Made by a program: the position numbers and the translations under genes. Of a DNA stretch of 64,000 bases, positions 1-8,690 are shown piece by piece. How positions within the stretch are numbered: position 1 is the first letter of the stretch; each line of letters begins with the position of its first letter. Origin of the DNA: Bacillota bacterium (lineage in GTDB: Bacteria > Bacillota > Clostridia > Acetivibrionales > DSM-1351). Under the pieces are notes generated by a model that did not search any database, was not told the DNA's origin, and saw only the letters and a list, made by a program, of their open reading frames with translations. The stretch lies in the NCBI GenBank assembly GCA_023415305.1, contig JAEZKZ010000062.1:34037-98036 (forward strand), read 5' to 3'.

Positions 1-1
1 G

Positions 2-1123
2 TATACCTTCCTGAAGGCTGTTAAAGAGAAAGATCCAAACGGCAACGGAAAGGCTGATGAGATTCCATTTACCGGCAATATTGCTGCGGGAGGTTGGGCA
101 ACTGATCCGACAACATTTATAACAAATGCATTTATTCAGAATAACAATATATTGTCAAATACAAACCCTGTTGTAGGTGCAGGCTTTGTTGTAAATAATG
201 GTAAGGTTGAATTCCAATTCACAAAAGACGAGTACAAGGATGCATTAGTATACTTAAACAAGCTTTATAAAGAAGGTTTACTGGATTCACAGGCCTTTAC
301 CCAGAATGCAGACCAGCAGAAGGCTACTGTACAGGGTACTCCTCAATTGGCTGCCATGGCGCCGGGCGGTTGGTGGCCATGTAATACCGATGAACTTATA
401 AAAGAGCAGCCAGGTTCATATCAAGACTGGGTTGTTTTAGAGCCTTTAAAAGGACCAAATGGAGTACAACTGGCTCCTTACTATCCAACAAATTATTTCC
501 AGAGCAACTATGGTTTAGTATCTGCTGACTGTAAAAATCCTGAATTAGCTGTTAAATTCTTTGATCTCCTTGCATCAGAAGAAATGACTCTGATTACACA
601 GAATGGACCTAAGGGTATAGCATGGGATTATGTAACAGAGGGAACTTCAATTGCAAGTGGACAGGCAAAATGGAAGAAGATACCTGCTAAAAAATTGAGA
701 AGCAGTTCAATGCCTGACTATAGTGATGAAGGCTTGAATTTTGTTAAATATGTATGGGATCCAGATGCAGTTATGACCCACAATACTAATGACTTCAGAC
801 TTAGCCAGTACTGTGAAAATCCTGAGACCAGCGTTGAAGCATTACTTTATCAATGTGGTAAAGCATATTCAAAATACAAACCTGACGACAGCACAATGCT
901 TCCAAATCTTGCTTACTCAGAAGAAGATGCTAAAAAAATTGCTGATTACACAGTATCAATAGGTAAATTTGTAAATCAGGCTACTGTTCAGTTTATTACA
1001 GGTGATCTTGATCTCAATACCTGGCAGACTTATGTAGACAAGATTAACAGCATGGATTTAGCTGGATATCTTGCTATTCAGCAGAATGCATATGATCTAT
1101 ATGCGAAAAGCTTAAATAAATAG
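2..1123 (+). CDS. Extracellular sugar-binding lipoprotein, 5' truncated
   Basis: This is the C-terminal part of an ABC transporter substrate-binding protein (family 1, LipO-like), which binds oligosaccharides outside the cell and delivers them to CUT1 permeases. The frame is already open at base 2, so the gene starts before the window; the methionine-like TTG at 152 is internal. The visible segment begins with a D-x-N-x-N-G-K-x-D-E motif (residues DPNGNGKADE), the Ca-loop-like signature common in these lipoproteins, followed by aromatic-rich sugar-site segments. The signal peptide and lipobox lie outside the window. A strong terminator follows, so this is the last gene of its operon. It is only distantly like the two binding proteins at 12209-16185. 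The substrate cannot be told from sequence. Confidence 0.88.
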   Translation, partial: YTFLKAVKEKDPNGNGKADEIPFTGNIAAGGWATDPTTFITNAFIQNNNILSNTNPVVGAGFVVNNGKVEFQFTKDEYKDALVYLNKLYKEGLLDSQAFTQNADQQKATVQGTPQLAAMAPGGWWPCNTDELIKEQPGSYQDWVVLEPLKGPNGVQLAPYYPTNYFQSNYGLVSADCKNPELAVKFFDLLASEEMTLITQNGPKGIAWDYVTEGTSIASGQAKWKKIPAKKLRSSSMPDYSDEGLNFVKYVWDPDAVMTHNTNDFRLSQYCENPETSVEALLYQCGKAYSKYKPDDSTMLPNLAYSEEDAKKIADYTVSIGKFVNQATVQFITGDLDLNTWQTYVDKINSMDLAGYLAIQQNAYDLYAKSLNK

Positions 1124-1141
1124 TAACAATAAGTAGTTCCG

Positions 1142-1177
1142 ATAAAGCCCTTACGGATTTTGTAAGGGCTTTATTTA
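1142..1177 (+). terminator. Intrinsic terminator after the binding-protein gene
   Basis: A 13-bp perfect stem (1142-1154 with 1162-1174) with a 7-nt loop is followed by a short T run. It sits 19 bases after the stop codon. Confidence 0.9.
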
Positions 1178-1274
1178 AATAATATCAAACGTATTTCAAA
1201 TTTAGTATAAGTATGATTAAATATAGATACATATAACAATCCAAGACAAATACAATAAATCAGGCAGGTAGCCG

Positions 1275-2834
1275 ATGAAGACAAAAAGTATATTTATATT
1301 GCTTTGCTTTTTATCCCTTTTAACATTTTTCGGGTGCTCTGTAAAAAATGAACCGACAAAACTGTATTATTACTACTTCAATGCCTGCGGGGCATGTAAT
1401 GAAAGCGAAAAATTTCACGAGATGGCAAGTTCTGCTTTAGAAGGTATAGATAATTCCAATTATACTCTTATTACCGTTAACACTTTCAAGGAAGCCATGC
1501 CGGAGAGTCTAAAGCTGTTTTTGGAAGCCAATAATTTGAAAGCGGAAGACATCAGCTATCCAATGCTTGTTTCCGGAAATAATTATATTATGGGCCTGGA
1601 AAATATAGAAAAAAATATGCGGGAGCTTTTACTGAGCAGCATCGATAAAGAGAGTTTTTATTCGGGAAAGGAAAGCAAGGAACACACAGGGAACTCTTTT
1701 GAGCAGGGAGTCGCTGATAAAGGTATACCGGATACGGTTGACAAAAATAGTTCATATTTTGTATATTTCTACACGTCAGCCTGCAAGGACTGTAATAATA
1801 CTCAGGATTTCTTAAAAACAATTTCCACTGATTATGAACTGGAAATTTCAGGAAAGACTAAAAACTCCCGTTTGGTAATTGATCATAGAAACATTACACA
1901 GGAAAATAACCTTATACTGCTGCAACAGCTTTTTGAGTATTATGATGTACCGAAAGACAAACGTGAAGTTCCTGTAATGTTTTATTCAAAGGGCTATATC
2001 AGCGGATATGACCATATAAAAGAAAATCTTGAAGAAGAAATAATTTCGGGAGAGGCTTTAAATTTTGACTATGATTTGCTGGACAAGGGAATTAATGTGA
2101 AAAGTCTGACGTATCAGAATATTCCCGGGATATTCCTAACCGGGCTTATAAATGGTATCAACCCCTGTTCCATCTCTATGCTTTTTTTGCTTTTATCCCT
2201 CGTAATTTCTAAAAAGTCAAATATCATGAAATTTGGCTTCAGCTACATAGCCGGAAAAATGGCAGCATATTTTTCCTTTGGTATAGCTTCGTATAATATT
2301 ATCACTGTTGTGGATTCAGCAGCATTCAGAAATGTGCAATATGGTATAAGCCTTTTAATGATTATACTGTCATTAATATTGGCACAGTTGAATTTCAGAG
2401 ATGCCTATTGGGCTAAGAAAGAAAAATATAACAATGTAAAAATGCAGCTTCCCGGTTCGTTAAGAAAATATAATCACAGGATTATTGCCTTTTTCGCCGA
2501 AAAAGCCGATTCAAGATGGGCTGTTGTAATCATTTTCCTTTTAGGAGCTATAATCTCTCTCGGAGAATTTTTATGTACTGGTCAGATATATGTTGCCACA
2601 ATTGTGTACCTGGTGCAAAATACTTCAGGGTTAACGGGAATTACTGTTTTTTCATTTGTTTTATATGTACTGGCTGCTTCAATACCGTTAATTATTCTGG
2701 TTATTCTTATTAACAGGACAAAACAACTATTACTGGTTTCTGAATATGTAAGAAAGCATTTACCTGTTATTAAAGTTATATTTGGAGTCACATTTCTTAT
2801 ATTCGGACTCATCTTTGTTACTTATATAATCTAA
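1275..2834 (+). CDS. Lipoprotein with two thioredoxin-like domains fused to a CcdA/DsbD-type membrane domain
   Basis: This 519-aa protein starts with a signal peptide ending in a lipobox-like FFGC (Cys21). It then has a thioredoxin-like segment with CGAC (Cys38/Cys41) and a second one with CKDC (Cys170/Cys173). From about residue 280 it becomes a multi-helix membrane domain. That domain carries NPC (Cys298) and FLCTG (Cys434), matching the paired membrane cysteines of CcdA/DsbD. The likely role is moving electrons from cytoplasmic thioredoxin across the membrane to extracytoplasmic thiols. The fusion order (two extracellular modules, then the membrane module) is inverted relative to the usual cytochrome c biogenesis CcdA, which is a free membrane protein. 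The gene stands alone between a terminator and an unrelated small gene. The ribosome site (CAGGTAG) is weak. Confidence 0.75.
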   Translation: MKTKSIFILLCFLSLLTFFGCSVKNEPTKLYYYYFNACGACNESEKFHEMASSALEGIDNSNYTLITVNTFKEAMPESLKLFLEANNLKAEDISYPMLVSGNNYIMGLENIEKNMRELLLSSIDKESFYSGKESKEHTGNSFEQGVADKGIPDTVDKNSSYFVYFYTSACKDCNNTQDFLKTISTDYELEISGKTKNSRLVIDHRNITQENNLILLQQLFEYYDVPKDKREVPVMFYSKGYISGYDHIKENLEEEIISGEALNFDYDLLDKGINVKSLTYQNIPGIFLTGLINGINPCSISMLFLLLSLVISKKSNIMKFGFSYIAGKMAAYFSFGIASYNIITVVDSAAFRNVQYGISLLMIILSLILAQLNFRDAYWAKKEKYNNVKMQLPGSLRKYNHRIIAFFAEKADSRWAVVIIFLLGAIISLGEFLCTGQIYVATIVYLVQNTSGLTGITVFSFVLYVLAASIPLIILVILINRTKQLLLVSEYVRKHLPVIKVIFGVTFLIFGLIFVTYII

Positions 2835-2895
2835 TGTACCATATAGGGCTGAATGCTCAAAGCATGCGAATAATAATCAATTGAGAGGGTCAGTT

Positions 2896-3210
2896 ATGTT
2901 TAAAAAGATGAAAAACACTAATCAAAAAACTCAAGTGGCTATTTTCAATAGTAATAATGAGTTACTGTTTGGTGGAGATTTGTATTCAATACCAATAAAA
3001 GAGTCTGTGATAATAAGCAAAAGCATAGAATTTTTTAATGACCACAATCCATGCTATATACATCGGGGAGCGGTAACTGTGAGACTGCTGAGCGAAATAG
3101 AGGCTTATATAAAAATGTATGGAGACAAATTTCTTATTTATGACAGGTATGCCGGAAGTGTTGTTGACTATATTGATATGGAAGGTATACACCATATGGT
3201 ACTTTCATGA
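2896..3210 (+). CDS. Hypothetical protein, 104 aa
   Basis: I do not recognise this protein. I chose the ATG at 2896 because GAGAGGG lies 6 bases upstream; an in-frame TTG at 2881 would overlap that site. The product has no signal peptide or membrane segment. A basic N-terminus (MFKKMKN) is followed by what reads as a mixed alpha/beta fold (FNSNNELLFGG, then SVIISKSIEFF), and the C-terminus resembles a short regulatory or coat-type domain. It lies 61 bases after the redox lipoprotein gene, so it could share its transcript. Confidence 0.6.
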   Translation: MFKKMKNTNQKTQVAIFNSNNELLFGGDLYSIPIKESVIISKSIEFFNDHNPCYIHRGAVTVRLLSEIEAYIKMYGDKFLIYDRYAGSVVDYIDMEGIHHMVLS

Positions 3211-3230
3211 TTGCATTCCTTTATGATGGA

Positions 3231-3277
3231 AAACTTAATGCACAACTTAATGAACAACTCAATGAACAACTTTATTC
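3231..3277 (+). repeat. 12-bp imperfect tandem repeat, about four copies
   Basis: Copies of ACAACTTAATGA stand head to tail at 3242-3253, 3254-3265 and 3266-3277, with a partial copy from 3231. Related AACTTAAATG and CAATTCAATGG pieces continue to about 3330, ending next to the ribosome site of the GH95 gene. Confidence 0.75.
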
Positions 3278-3343
3278 AAAGCCGTAACTTAAATGCAAAA
3301 GCTCAATGTACAATTCAATGGATAACTTAAAGGAGGAAGAAAA

Positions 3344-5629
3344 ATGAATCAAAAACTGTGGTACAGAAAGCCGGCAAAGGATTGGAATGAAGCACTTCCA
3401 ATAGGTAATGGACGTCTGGGCGGTATGATATACGGTAATATCAAAAATGAAAATATTCAATTAAATGAAGATAGTATATGGTATGGTGATCCAATAGACA
3501 GAAACAATCCCGATGCTTTGGCTAATCTGCCCGAAATACGTAAGCTGCTGTCAGAGGGTAAAATCAGTGAGGCTGAAAAACTGGCCGCACTGGCGCTTTC
3601 CGGTGTACCTGAAAGTCAGCGGCCGTACCAGACAATGGGGAATTTACACTTGCATTTTGATATTGATGAGAGTGATATAAAAGACTACAAAAGAGAGCTG
3701 GATATTGAGAGGGCCTGTGTTTCGGTCAATTTTGATTCGAAGGGAGTCAAATACACCAGAGAATACTTCGCAAGTGCAGCTGACCAGGTTATAATTGTTC
3801 GTTTATTTGCCGATGTACCAGGAAAGATAAGCTTTACGGCCAATATGAGACGAGGCCGGTTCCTTGATAATTCTTCCTCCATAGACGGTAAAACCATCGG
3901 GATGTATGCAAGCTGCGGTACCGACAAGGGTATCAGATTTTGCTCAATGGTCAGAGCGGTTTCCCAAGGTGGGAAGGTCAGTACCATCGGTGAAAACCTT
4001 ATAGTTGAGGGGGCTGATACTGTAACCCTGATCATATCTGCCGCAACCAGTTTCTATCACAAGGAATATGAAGCACAGTGCCTGACATATCTGGCAGCAG
4101 CAGAAGAGAAAGGTTATTCAAGGCTGCTGTCCGGCCACATTGAGGACTATTCACAGCTGTACCGCAGAGTCAAGCTGGAAATACAAAGTATAGAAGAATG
4201 TGATGAAATTAATAGCCTGGATACCTCCGAGAGACTGGAAAGACTAAAAAGCGGAAAATCAGACCATGAACTAGTAGTCCTTTATTTCAGCTTTGGAAGA
4301 TATCTGCTTATTTCCTGCAGCCGCCCGGGAACTCTACCGGCCAATCTGCAGGGTATCTGGAATCAGGATATGCTTCCAGCCTGGGACAGCAAATACACTA
4401 TAAATATCAATGCCGAAATGAACTACTGGCCTGCTGAAATCTGTAATCTTTCCGAGTGTCACCTGCCGCTCTTTGATCACCTTGAGAGGATGAGAGTCCC
4501 GGGAAGAAGAACCGCCAGGGTTATGTATGGCTGCAACGGCTTTGTAGCACACCACAATACCGACATATGGGGGGACACTGCTCCACAGGACATCTACATT
4601 CCGGCAACCTACTGGCCAATGGGGGCGGCCTGGTTAAGCCTTCATTTATGGGAACACTATGAATTTGGTTTAGACAAGGAATTCTTGAAGGATGCTTATC
4701 CAGTTATGAAAGAGTCGGCAGAATTCTTTCTGGACTTCTTAATTGAAGACAGTAAAGGAAGACTCATAACTAGTCCTTCTGTATCGCCTGAGAATACATA
4801 TATACTGGAGAACGGTGAAAAAGGCTGTTTATGTTCAGGCCCGTCCATGGACAGCCAGATACTGCATGCACTTTTCAGCGGATGTATTGAAGCTTCGGAT
4901 ATCCTTAATATTGACAGGACATTTGCCGAGAAACTGGAAAAGGTCAGGGACAGGCTCCCAAAGCCGCAAATAGGACGGTATGGACAGATACAGGAATGGT
5001 CCGAGGATTATGAGGAAGAAGAGCCAGGACACAGGCATATTTCACATTTGTTTGGCTTACACCCTGGAAAGCAGTTCAGCAAAAGAAAAACTCCAGAACT
5101 TGCAGCTGCCGCGAGAAAAACCCTTGAAAGACGGCTGGCTCATGGCGGAGGACATACTGGGTGGAGCAGAGCCTGGATAATAAATATGTGGGCAAGACTG
5201 AAGGATGGAGAAAAGGCCTATGAAAATGTTATGGGACTTTTGAAAAAATCTACATTGCCTAACTTGTTCGATAACCATCCTCCCTTCCAGATAGACGGAA
5301 ATTTTGGAGGCACAGCAGGTATAGCAGAAATGCTGCTCCAGAGTCATGAAGGAGGAATTGAGTTGCTTCCTGCTCTTCCGGGTGATTGGAAGCAAGGAAA
5401 GGTAAAGGGTCTTGTGGCAAGAGGTGGTTTTGAGGTTGATATTGAATGGAGAGAAGGTAGGATTTGCTACGCAAATATCCTGTCCAGAAGTGGAACGGTC
5501 TGTAATATCATTAAGTCACAGGATTACTATATCGCATGTGGTGACAACCCAGTTGAAGTTTACGAACATGGTGATACTATTTCTTTTAATACCGTACCCG
5601 GTGCAATATATGAGATAAAAGGTAAGTAA
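3344..5629 (+). CDS. GH95 family alpha-L-fucosidase / alpha-L-galactosidase
   Basis: This 761-aa enzyme is a full-length GH95 glycoside hydrolase. The family removes terminal alpha-1,2-linked L-fucose or L-galactose, for example from xyloglucan side chains, by inversion. Diagnostic segments are the N-terminal LPIGNGRLGGMIYG, the central INAEMNYWPAE, IQEWSEDYEE with the likely general acid Glu551, and FQIDGNFGGTAG with Asp651, which positions the catalytic asparagines. There is no signal peptide, so it should act in the cytoplasm on imported oligosaccharides. A strong ribosome site (AGGAGG) precedes the ATG. Two esterase genes follow on the same strand. The fucose/galactose preference cannot be read from sequence. 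Confidence 0.93.
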   Translation: MNQKLWYRKPAKDWNEALPIGNGRLGGMIYGNIKNENIQLNEDSIWYGDPIDRNNPDALANLPEIRKLLSEGKISEAEKLAALALSGVPESQRPYQTMGNLHLHFDIDESDIKDYKRELDIERACVSVNFDSKGVKYTREYFASAADQVIIVRLFADVPGKISFTANMRRGRFLDNSSSIDGKTIGMYASCGTDKGIRFCSMVRAVSQGGKVSTIGENLIVEGADTVTLIISAATSFYHKEYEAQCLTYLAAAEEKGYSRLLSGHIEDYSQLYRRVKLEIQSIEECDEINSLDTSERLERLKSGKSDHELVVLYFSFGRYLLISCSRPGTLPANLQGIWNQDMLPAWDSKYTININAEMNYWPAEICNLSECHLPLFDHLERMRVPGRRTARVMYGCNGFVAHHNTDIWGDTAPQDIYIPATYWPMGAAWLSLHLWEHYEFGLDKEFLKDAYPVMKESAEFFLDFLIEDSKGRLITSPSVSPENTYILENGEKGCLCSGPSMDSQILHALFSGCIEASDILNIDRTFAEKLEKVRDRLPKPQIGRYGQIQEWSEDYEEEEPGHRHISHLFGLHPGKQFSKRKTPELAAAARKTLERRLAHGGGHTGWSRAWIINMWARLKDGEKAYENVMGLLKKSTLPNLFDNHPPFQIDGNFGGTAGIAEMLLQSHEGGIELLPALPGDWKQGKVKGLVARGGFEVDIEWREGRICYANILSRSGTVCNIIKSQDYYIACGDNPVEVYEHGDTISFNTVPGAIYEIKGK

Positions 5630-5689
5630 ATTTAGTTTAACTTTTTCAATTGCTTTGCATTACAGTAAATATTTCATTAAAATATGTAA

Positions 5690-5746
5690 TATATAGTAAT
5701 TACTTCATTTAAAATATATGTAGCTAATTATTATATATAGTAATTA
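5690..5746 (+). repeat. 13-bp direct repeat upstream of the esterase gene
   Basis: TATATAGTAATTA occurs exactly at 5690-5702 and again at 5734-5746, 44 bp apart in the same orientation, about four helical turns. It lies just ahead of the AAGGAG ribosome site at 5751. It may be an activator site, but the sequence is very AT-rich. Confidence 0.4.
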
Positions 5747-5763
5747 TTTTAAGGAGAAAAACT

Positions 5764-6849
5764 ATGAAGGATATCAATGTAACAAGAATGCCCACAGAAT
5801 TTAAAAAGGCAGTCCCGGTGGAGCAGCAGGGTACTGTTACTGAAATCAGCTATAGTGTAAACAACTACATTAATCAGGCCAGACAGCTTGTAACAAATCA
5901 AAGCATTAGCGGGTCTGAAGCAGGGAGAGAGACAGTTAAGGGTGATGCGATTGTAAAGAAATGTAATGTCTATTTACCGGCAGGCTATGATTCAAACGAT
6001 AAAAATACAAAATATAATGTTTTGTACCTGCTTCACGGAGTAGGAGGGGACCGGAATGAATGGCTGGTCTCCAACGGAAAAACCGACGGAAACTTTAATA
6101 TTTGCAATATATTTGACAATCTGATCGCGAATGGGGATTTAGCCCCGATGATTGCGGTTTTTCCTGACGGAAGGAGTGCAATGGATTGGACAGATAATTC
6201 CTTCAATTCAGAGGGAACCAATATGCTGGGATTTTACTATTTAGATTATGAATTGAGATATGATCTCATCCCCTTTATTGAGTCCAAATACAATACATAT
6301 TCAGATTTAACTGATACAACCTCCGAAGGGATGGCATATAGCCGATTGCATAGAGCGATAGCAGGACTTTCTATGGGGGGAATGCAAACTTTAAATCTGA
6401 CTCTCGGAGGTTACAGGTGTGATTCCTCAGTACATACCGGGAACAACAGCCGGTGGGGAAACGGGCTCGAGCCCACTGTTAAAACTCCGGGGATGCTGGA
6501 CTTGTTTGCTTATGCAGGTGCCTTTTCAAATGCCCCTACCTCAAGCAGCGGTGATATCCTTGGTACGGGTATAGCCTCAAGCAGTTACAAATTGAATTTA
6601 CTGTACATTACTTGTGGTGAGGCTGATGAAATTTCTTTCGAGTCTCCCTTTATAGGTGCCACTGACAGACTTGCGGAAGCTGCAGGTGACAAGCTCTGTG
6701 ATTTTTATCGCGTAATTATAAAAGACGGCAGGCATGATTTCAAGGTTTGGAATAACGGTATCTTCAACTTCTTGCGTTTAGCCTTTGAGAAAAAGGAAAA
6801 TTCTTTAAAAATTGAGAAGGTCAGTGAAGTGCTTGAATTGGATGACTAG
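5764..6849 (+). CDS. CE1/esterase-D-like esterase (feruloyl or acetyl-xylan esterase type)
   Basis: This 361-aa alpha/beta hydrolase has the oxyanion segment LLHGVGGDRNEW, the nucleophile elbow GLSMGG (Ser203) and a C-terminal DGRHDFKVW that supplies the catalytic histidine. This arrangement is typical of carbohydrate esterase family 1, which cleaves acetyl or feruloyl esters from xylan. There is no signal peptide or dockerin, so it should act on imported, esterified oligosaccharides. About 50 residues precede the conserved core. It lies between the GH95 and carboxylesterase genes, with a 42-base gap to the next gene, which suggests one operon for side-group removal. Its exact ester substrate is unknown. 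Confidence 0.85.
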   Translation: MKDINVTRMPTEFKKAVPVEQQGTVTEISYSVNNYINQARQLVTNQSISGSEAGRETVKGDAIVKKCNVYLPAGYDSNDKNTKYNVLYLLHGVGGDRNEWLVSNGKTDGNFNICNIFDNLIANGDLAPMIAVFPDGRSAMDWTDNSFNSEGTNMLGFYYLDYELRYDLIPFIESKYNTYSDLTDTTSEGMAYSRLHRAIAGLSMGGMQTLNLTLGGYRCDSSVHTGNNSRWGNGLEPTVKTPGMLDLFAYAGAFSNAPTSSSGDILGTGIASSSYKLNLLYITCGEADEISFESPFIGATDRLAEAAGDKLCDFYRVIIKDGRHDFKVWNNGIFNFLRLAFEKKENSLKIEKVSEVLELDD

Positions 6850-6891
6850 CCGAATTATTTACAAGTATTGTGAAAAAAGGAGTTAATTCAT

Positions 6892-8409
6892 ATGCTTAGA
6901 ATTGTAGAAGTTGAGAATGGTATGATTCAAGGGCTTCCGGCTGCAGACCCGCGCATAACCAGTTATAAGGGAATCCCTTTTGCAGCACCTCCGATAGGAC
7001 ATAACAGATGGAGAGCCCCTCAACCCGTTGAAAACTGGACAGGTGTACTTAAGGCCTTTGAGTTTGCACCAATTTCCATGCAGGCACCGACAGTTATAGA
7101 TATTAACAATATATATACCCGTGAATGGGCAGTGGATCCGGACATCCCCATGAATGAGGACTGCCTGTATCTCAATGTCTGGACTCCTGCTGAAAGTCCC
7201 GACCAGAAACTTCCGGTTTTTGTCTGGTACTTTGGAGGGATGCTTCAGGTTGGGCATACCTCCGAGATGGAATTTGACGGCGAACGTATTGCCCGCAGGG
7301 GTATAGTTGTGGTAACAGTCAATTATCGTTTGAATTCTTTCGGATTCTTATGTCATCCTGAAATAACCGCAGAAGCAGCAAATGCTCCGGCCAACTTTGG
7401 CCATCTGGATCAGCAGGCTGGGACACAGTGGGTCAAACGCAATATTGCTGCATTTGGCGGCGATCCCGACAATATTACAATAGGCGGGCAGTCGGCAGGC
7501 GGTGGCAGCGTATTAAGTCAGCTGGCTTCTCCACAGAATGAAGGACTTTTTCAAAAAGCAATTATTCAAAGTGGTGTTATCACAGAGTCCTACCCTGGAA
7601 GTTTTGTACCTATCGTCAGGCGGACACTGGAGGAGGAAGAGCAGGAGGGAGTTAAATTCTTTGATTTTCTTGGGGTCAAATCTCTGGACCAAGCCCGAAA
7701 GCTTGATGCAGTATATATCAGAGATAAAACACTGGAATATAACCGAATTTGGGGTACTGTTGTAGATTATAAGTTCAGCGTGGATGGTCCGTACGATTTA
7801 TTTCTTCAGAACAAACGCTGGATGGTACCGGTACTGTGGGGACATACAACCAATGAGTTTTTCTCTGAACTAAATGTGAACTCACTTGATGAATTAACGG
7901 AAATGGCAGTTTCAAAATTTGGTGATGCGGCAGGAGAGTTTTTGGAATTGTGCGGTGCCACATCAGGTAATATTGAAGAAGTAAAGAAGAACGCATCTGT
8001 GAACAGTATTGAGTATGCAATCCGAATAGCTTCGCATGGGAGCTTGTCTGCCGGGTCCAAGGTGCCTTTTTATTATTATGTCTTTGATGCTGAAATACCG
8101 GGATGGGATAATCCCGGTACATTCCACTCTGTGGATCTCTGGTTCTTTTTTGAAACCCTTGCAAAATGCTGGAGACCTTTTGTGGGAAAGCATTATGATC
8201 TCGCGCGGCAGATGTGCAATTACTGGGCAAACTTCATACGTTCAGGGAACCCCAATGGAAAAGATTCCACAGGAGAGGATATGCCAACTTGGGACGAATA
8301 CACCCTGGAAGCCCCATTTGGTATGGTTTTCAAAGAAAAGGCCGAATTTGTCAGGGAACAACCGGGAAACCTGATGAGTTTTCTTGTTAAGGAATATTTC
8401 GAAGAATAG
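6892..8409 (+). CDS. Type-B carboxylesterase
   Basis: This 505-aa protein belongs to the carboxylesterase type B family (alpha/beta hydrolase). It shows EDCLYLNVWTP near residue 85, the nucleophile motif GGQSAGGGS with Ser201, and FHSVDLWFFFET carrying the likely catalytic histidine. The usual length of the family is about 500 residues. It has no signal peptide, so it is probably cytoplasmic. The hydrolysed ester is unknown; placement behind the CE1-like gene suggests removal of acyl groups from hemicellulose fragments. The start is the ATG at 6892, 7 bases after an AAGGAG ribosome site. A strong terminator 100 bases later closes the operon. Confidence 0.9.
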   Translation: MLRIVEVENGMIQGLPAADPRITSYKGIPFAAPPIGHNRWRAPQPVENWTGVLKAFEFAPISMQAPTVIDINNIYTREWAVDPDIPMNEDCLYLNVWTPAESPDQKLPVFVWYFGGMLQVGHTSEMEFDGERIARRGIVVVTVNYRLNSFGFLCHPEITAEAANAPANFGHLDQQAGTQWVKRNIAAFGGDPDNITIGGQSAGGGSVLSQLASPQNEGLFQKAIIQSGVITESYPGSFVPIVRRTLEEEEQEGVKFFDFLGVKSLDQARKLDAVYIRDKTLEYNRIWGTVVDYKFSVDGPYDLFLQNKRWMVPVLWGHTTNEFFSELNVNSLDELTEMAVSKFGDAAGEFLELCGATSGNIEEVKKNASVNSIEYAIRIASHGSLSAGSKVPFYYYVFDAEIPGWDNPGTFHSVDLWFFFETLAKCWRPFVGKHYDLARQMCNYWANFIRSGNPNGKDSTGEDMPTWDEYTLEAPFGMVFKEKAEFVREQPGNLMSFLVKEYFEE

Positions 8410-8464
8410 ATTAAAGGTTAAGCAATAAATCATCCGTTATAGTAGATTACATAACTTTACAATA

Positions 8465-8489
8465 ATTAAGGTTACAATTAAACCTTAAT
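8465..8489. repeat. Inverted repeat between the esterase and sensor-kinase genes
   Basis: Nine-base arms (ATTAAGGTT at 8465-8473 and AACCTTAAT at 8481-8489) flank a 7-nt spacer. It lies just upstream of the terminator and has no T run of its own, so it could be a protein-binding site or an RNA hairpin. Confidence 0.4.
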
Positions 8490-8511
8490 AATTAAATAAC
8501 TAAGAAATGCA

Positions 8512-8576
8512 AAAGAAAATATTAGAAAAACAGTCAGGCTCTTATTGATATTACTGTTTTTTCTAATATTTTCTTT
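8512..8576. terminator. Long hairpin terminator after the carboxylesterase gene
   Basis: A 23-bp stem (8512-8534 with 8553-8576, one extra T in the right arm) encloses an 18-nt loop. Both arms are A/T-rich at the ends, so it could work in either direction. The remaining 8577-8690 should hold the promoter of the sensor-kinase gene, but no clear consensus pair is visible. Confidence 0.85.
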
Positions 8577-8690
8577 ATGCGGAAGTGTGCTTACCCTCCT
8601 TGTATGCTTTTCCTGTAATTACCGTACTTGTTTTACATAATGTTAAAGTATATACTAACCTCATAAATATTATTAGGGGAGAAGGGTATT

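Noticed and set aside
3685..4035. Minus-strand frame inside the GH95 gene
   Set aside because: Antisense shadow of a well-supported gene; lacks a ribosome site and known domains.
7775..8230. Minus-strand frame inside the carboxylesterase gene
   Set aside because: Antisense shadow of a conserved enzyme gene, with no homology pattern.
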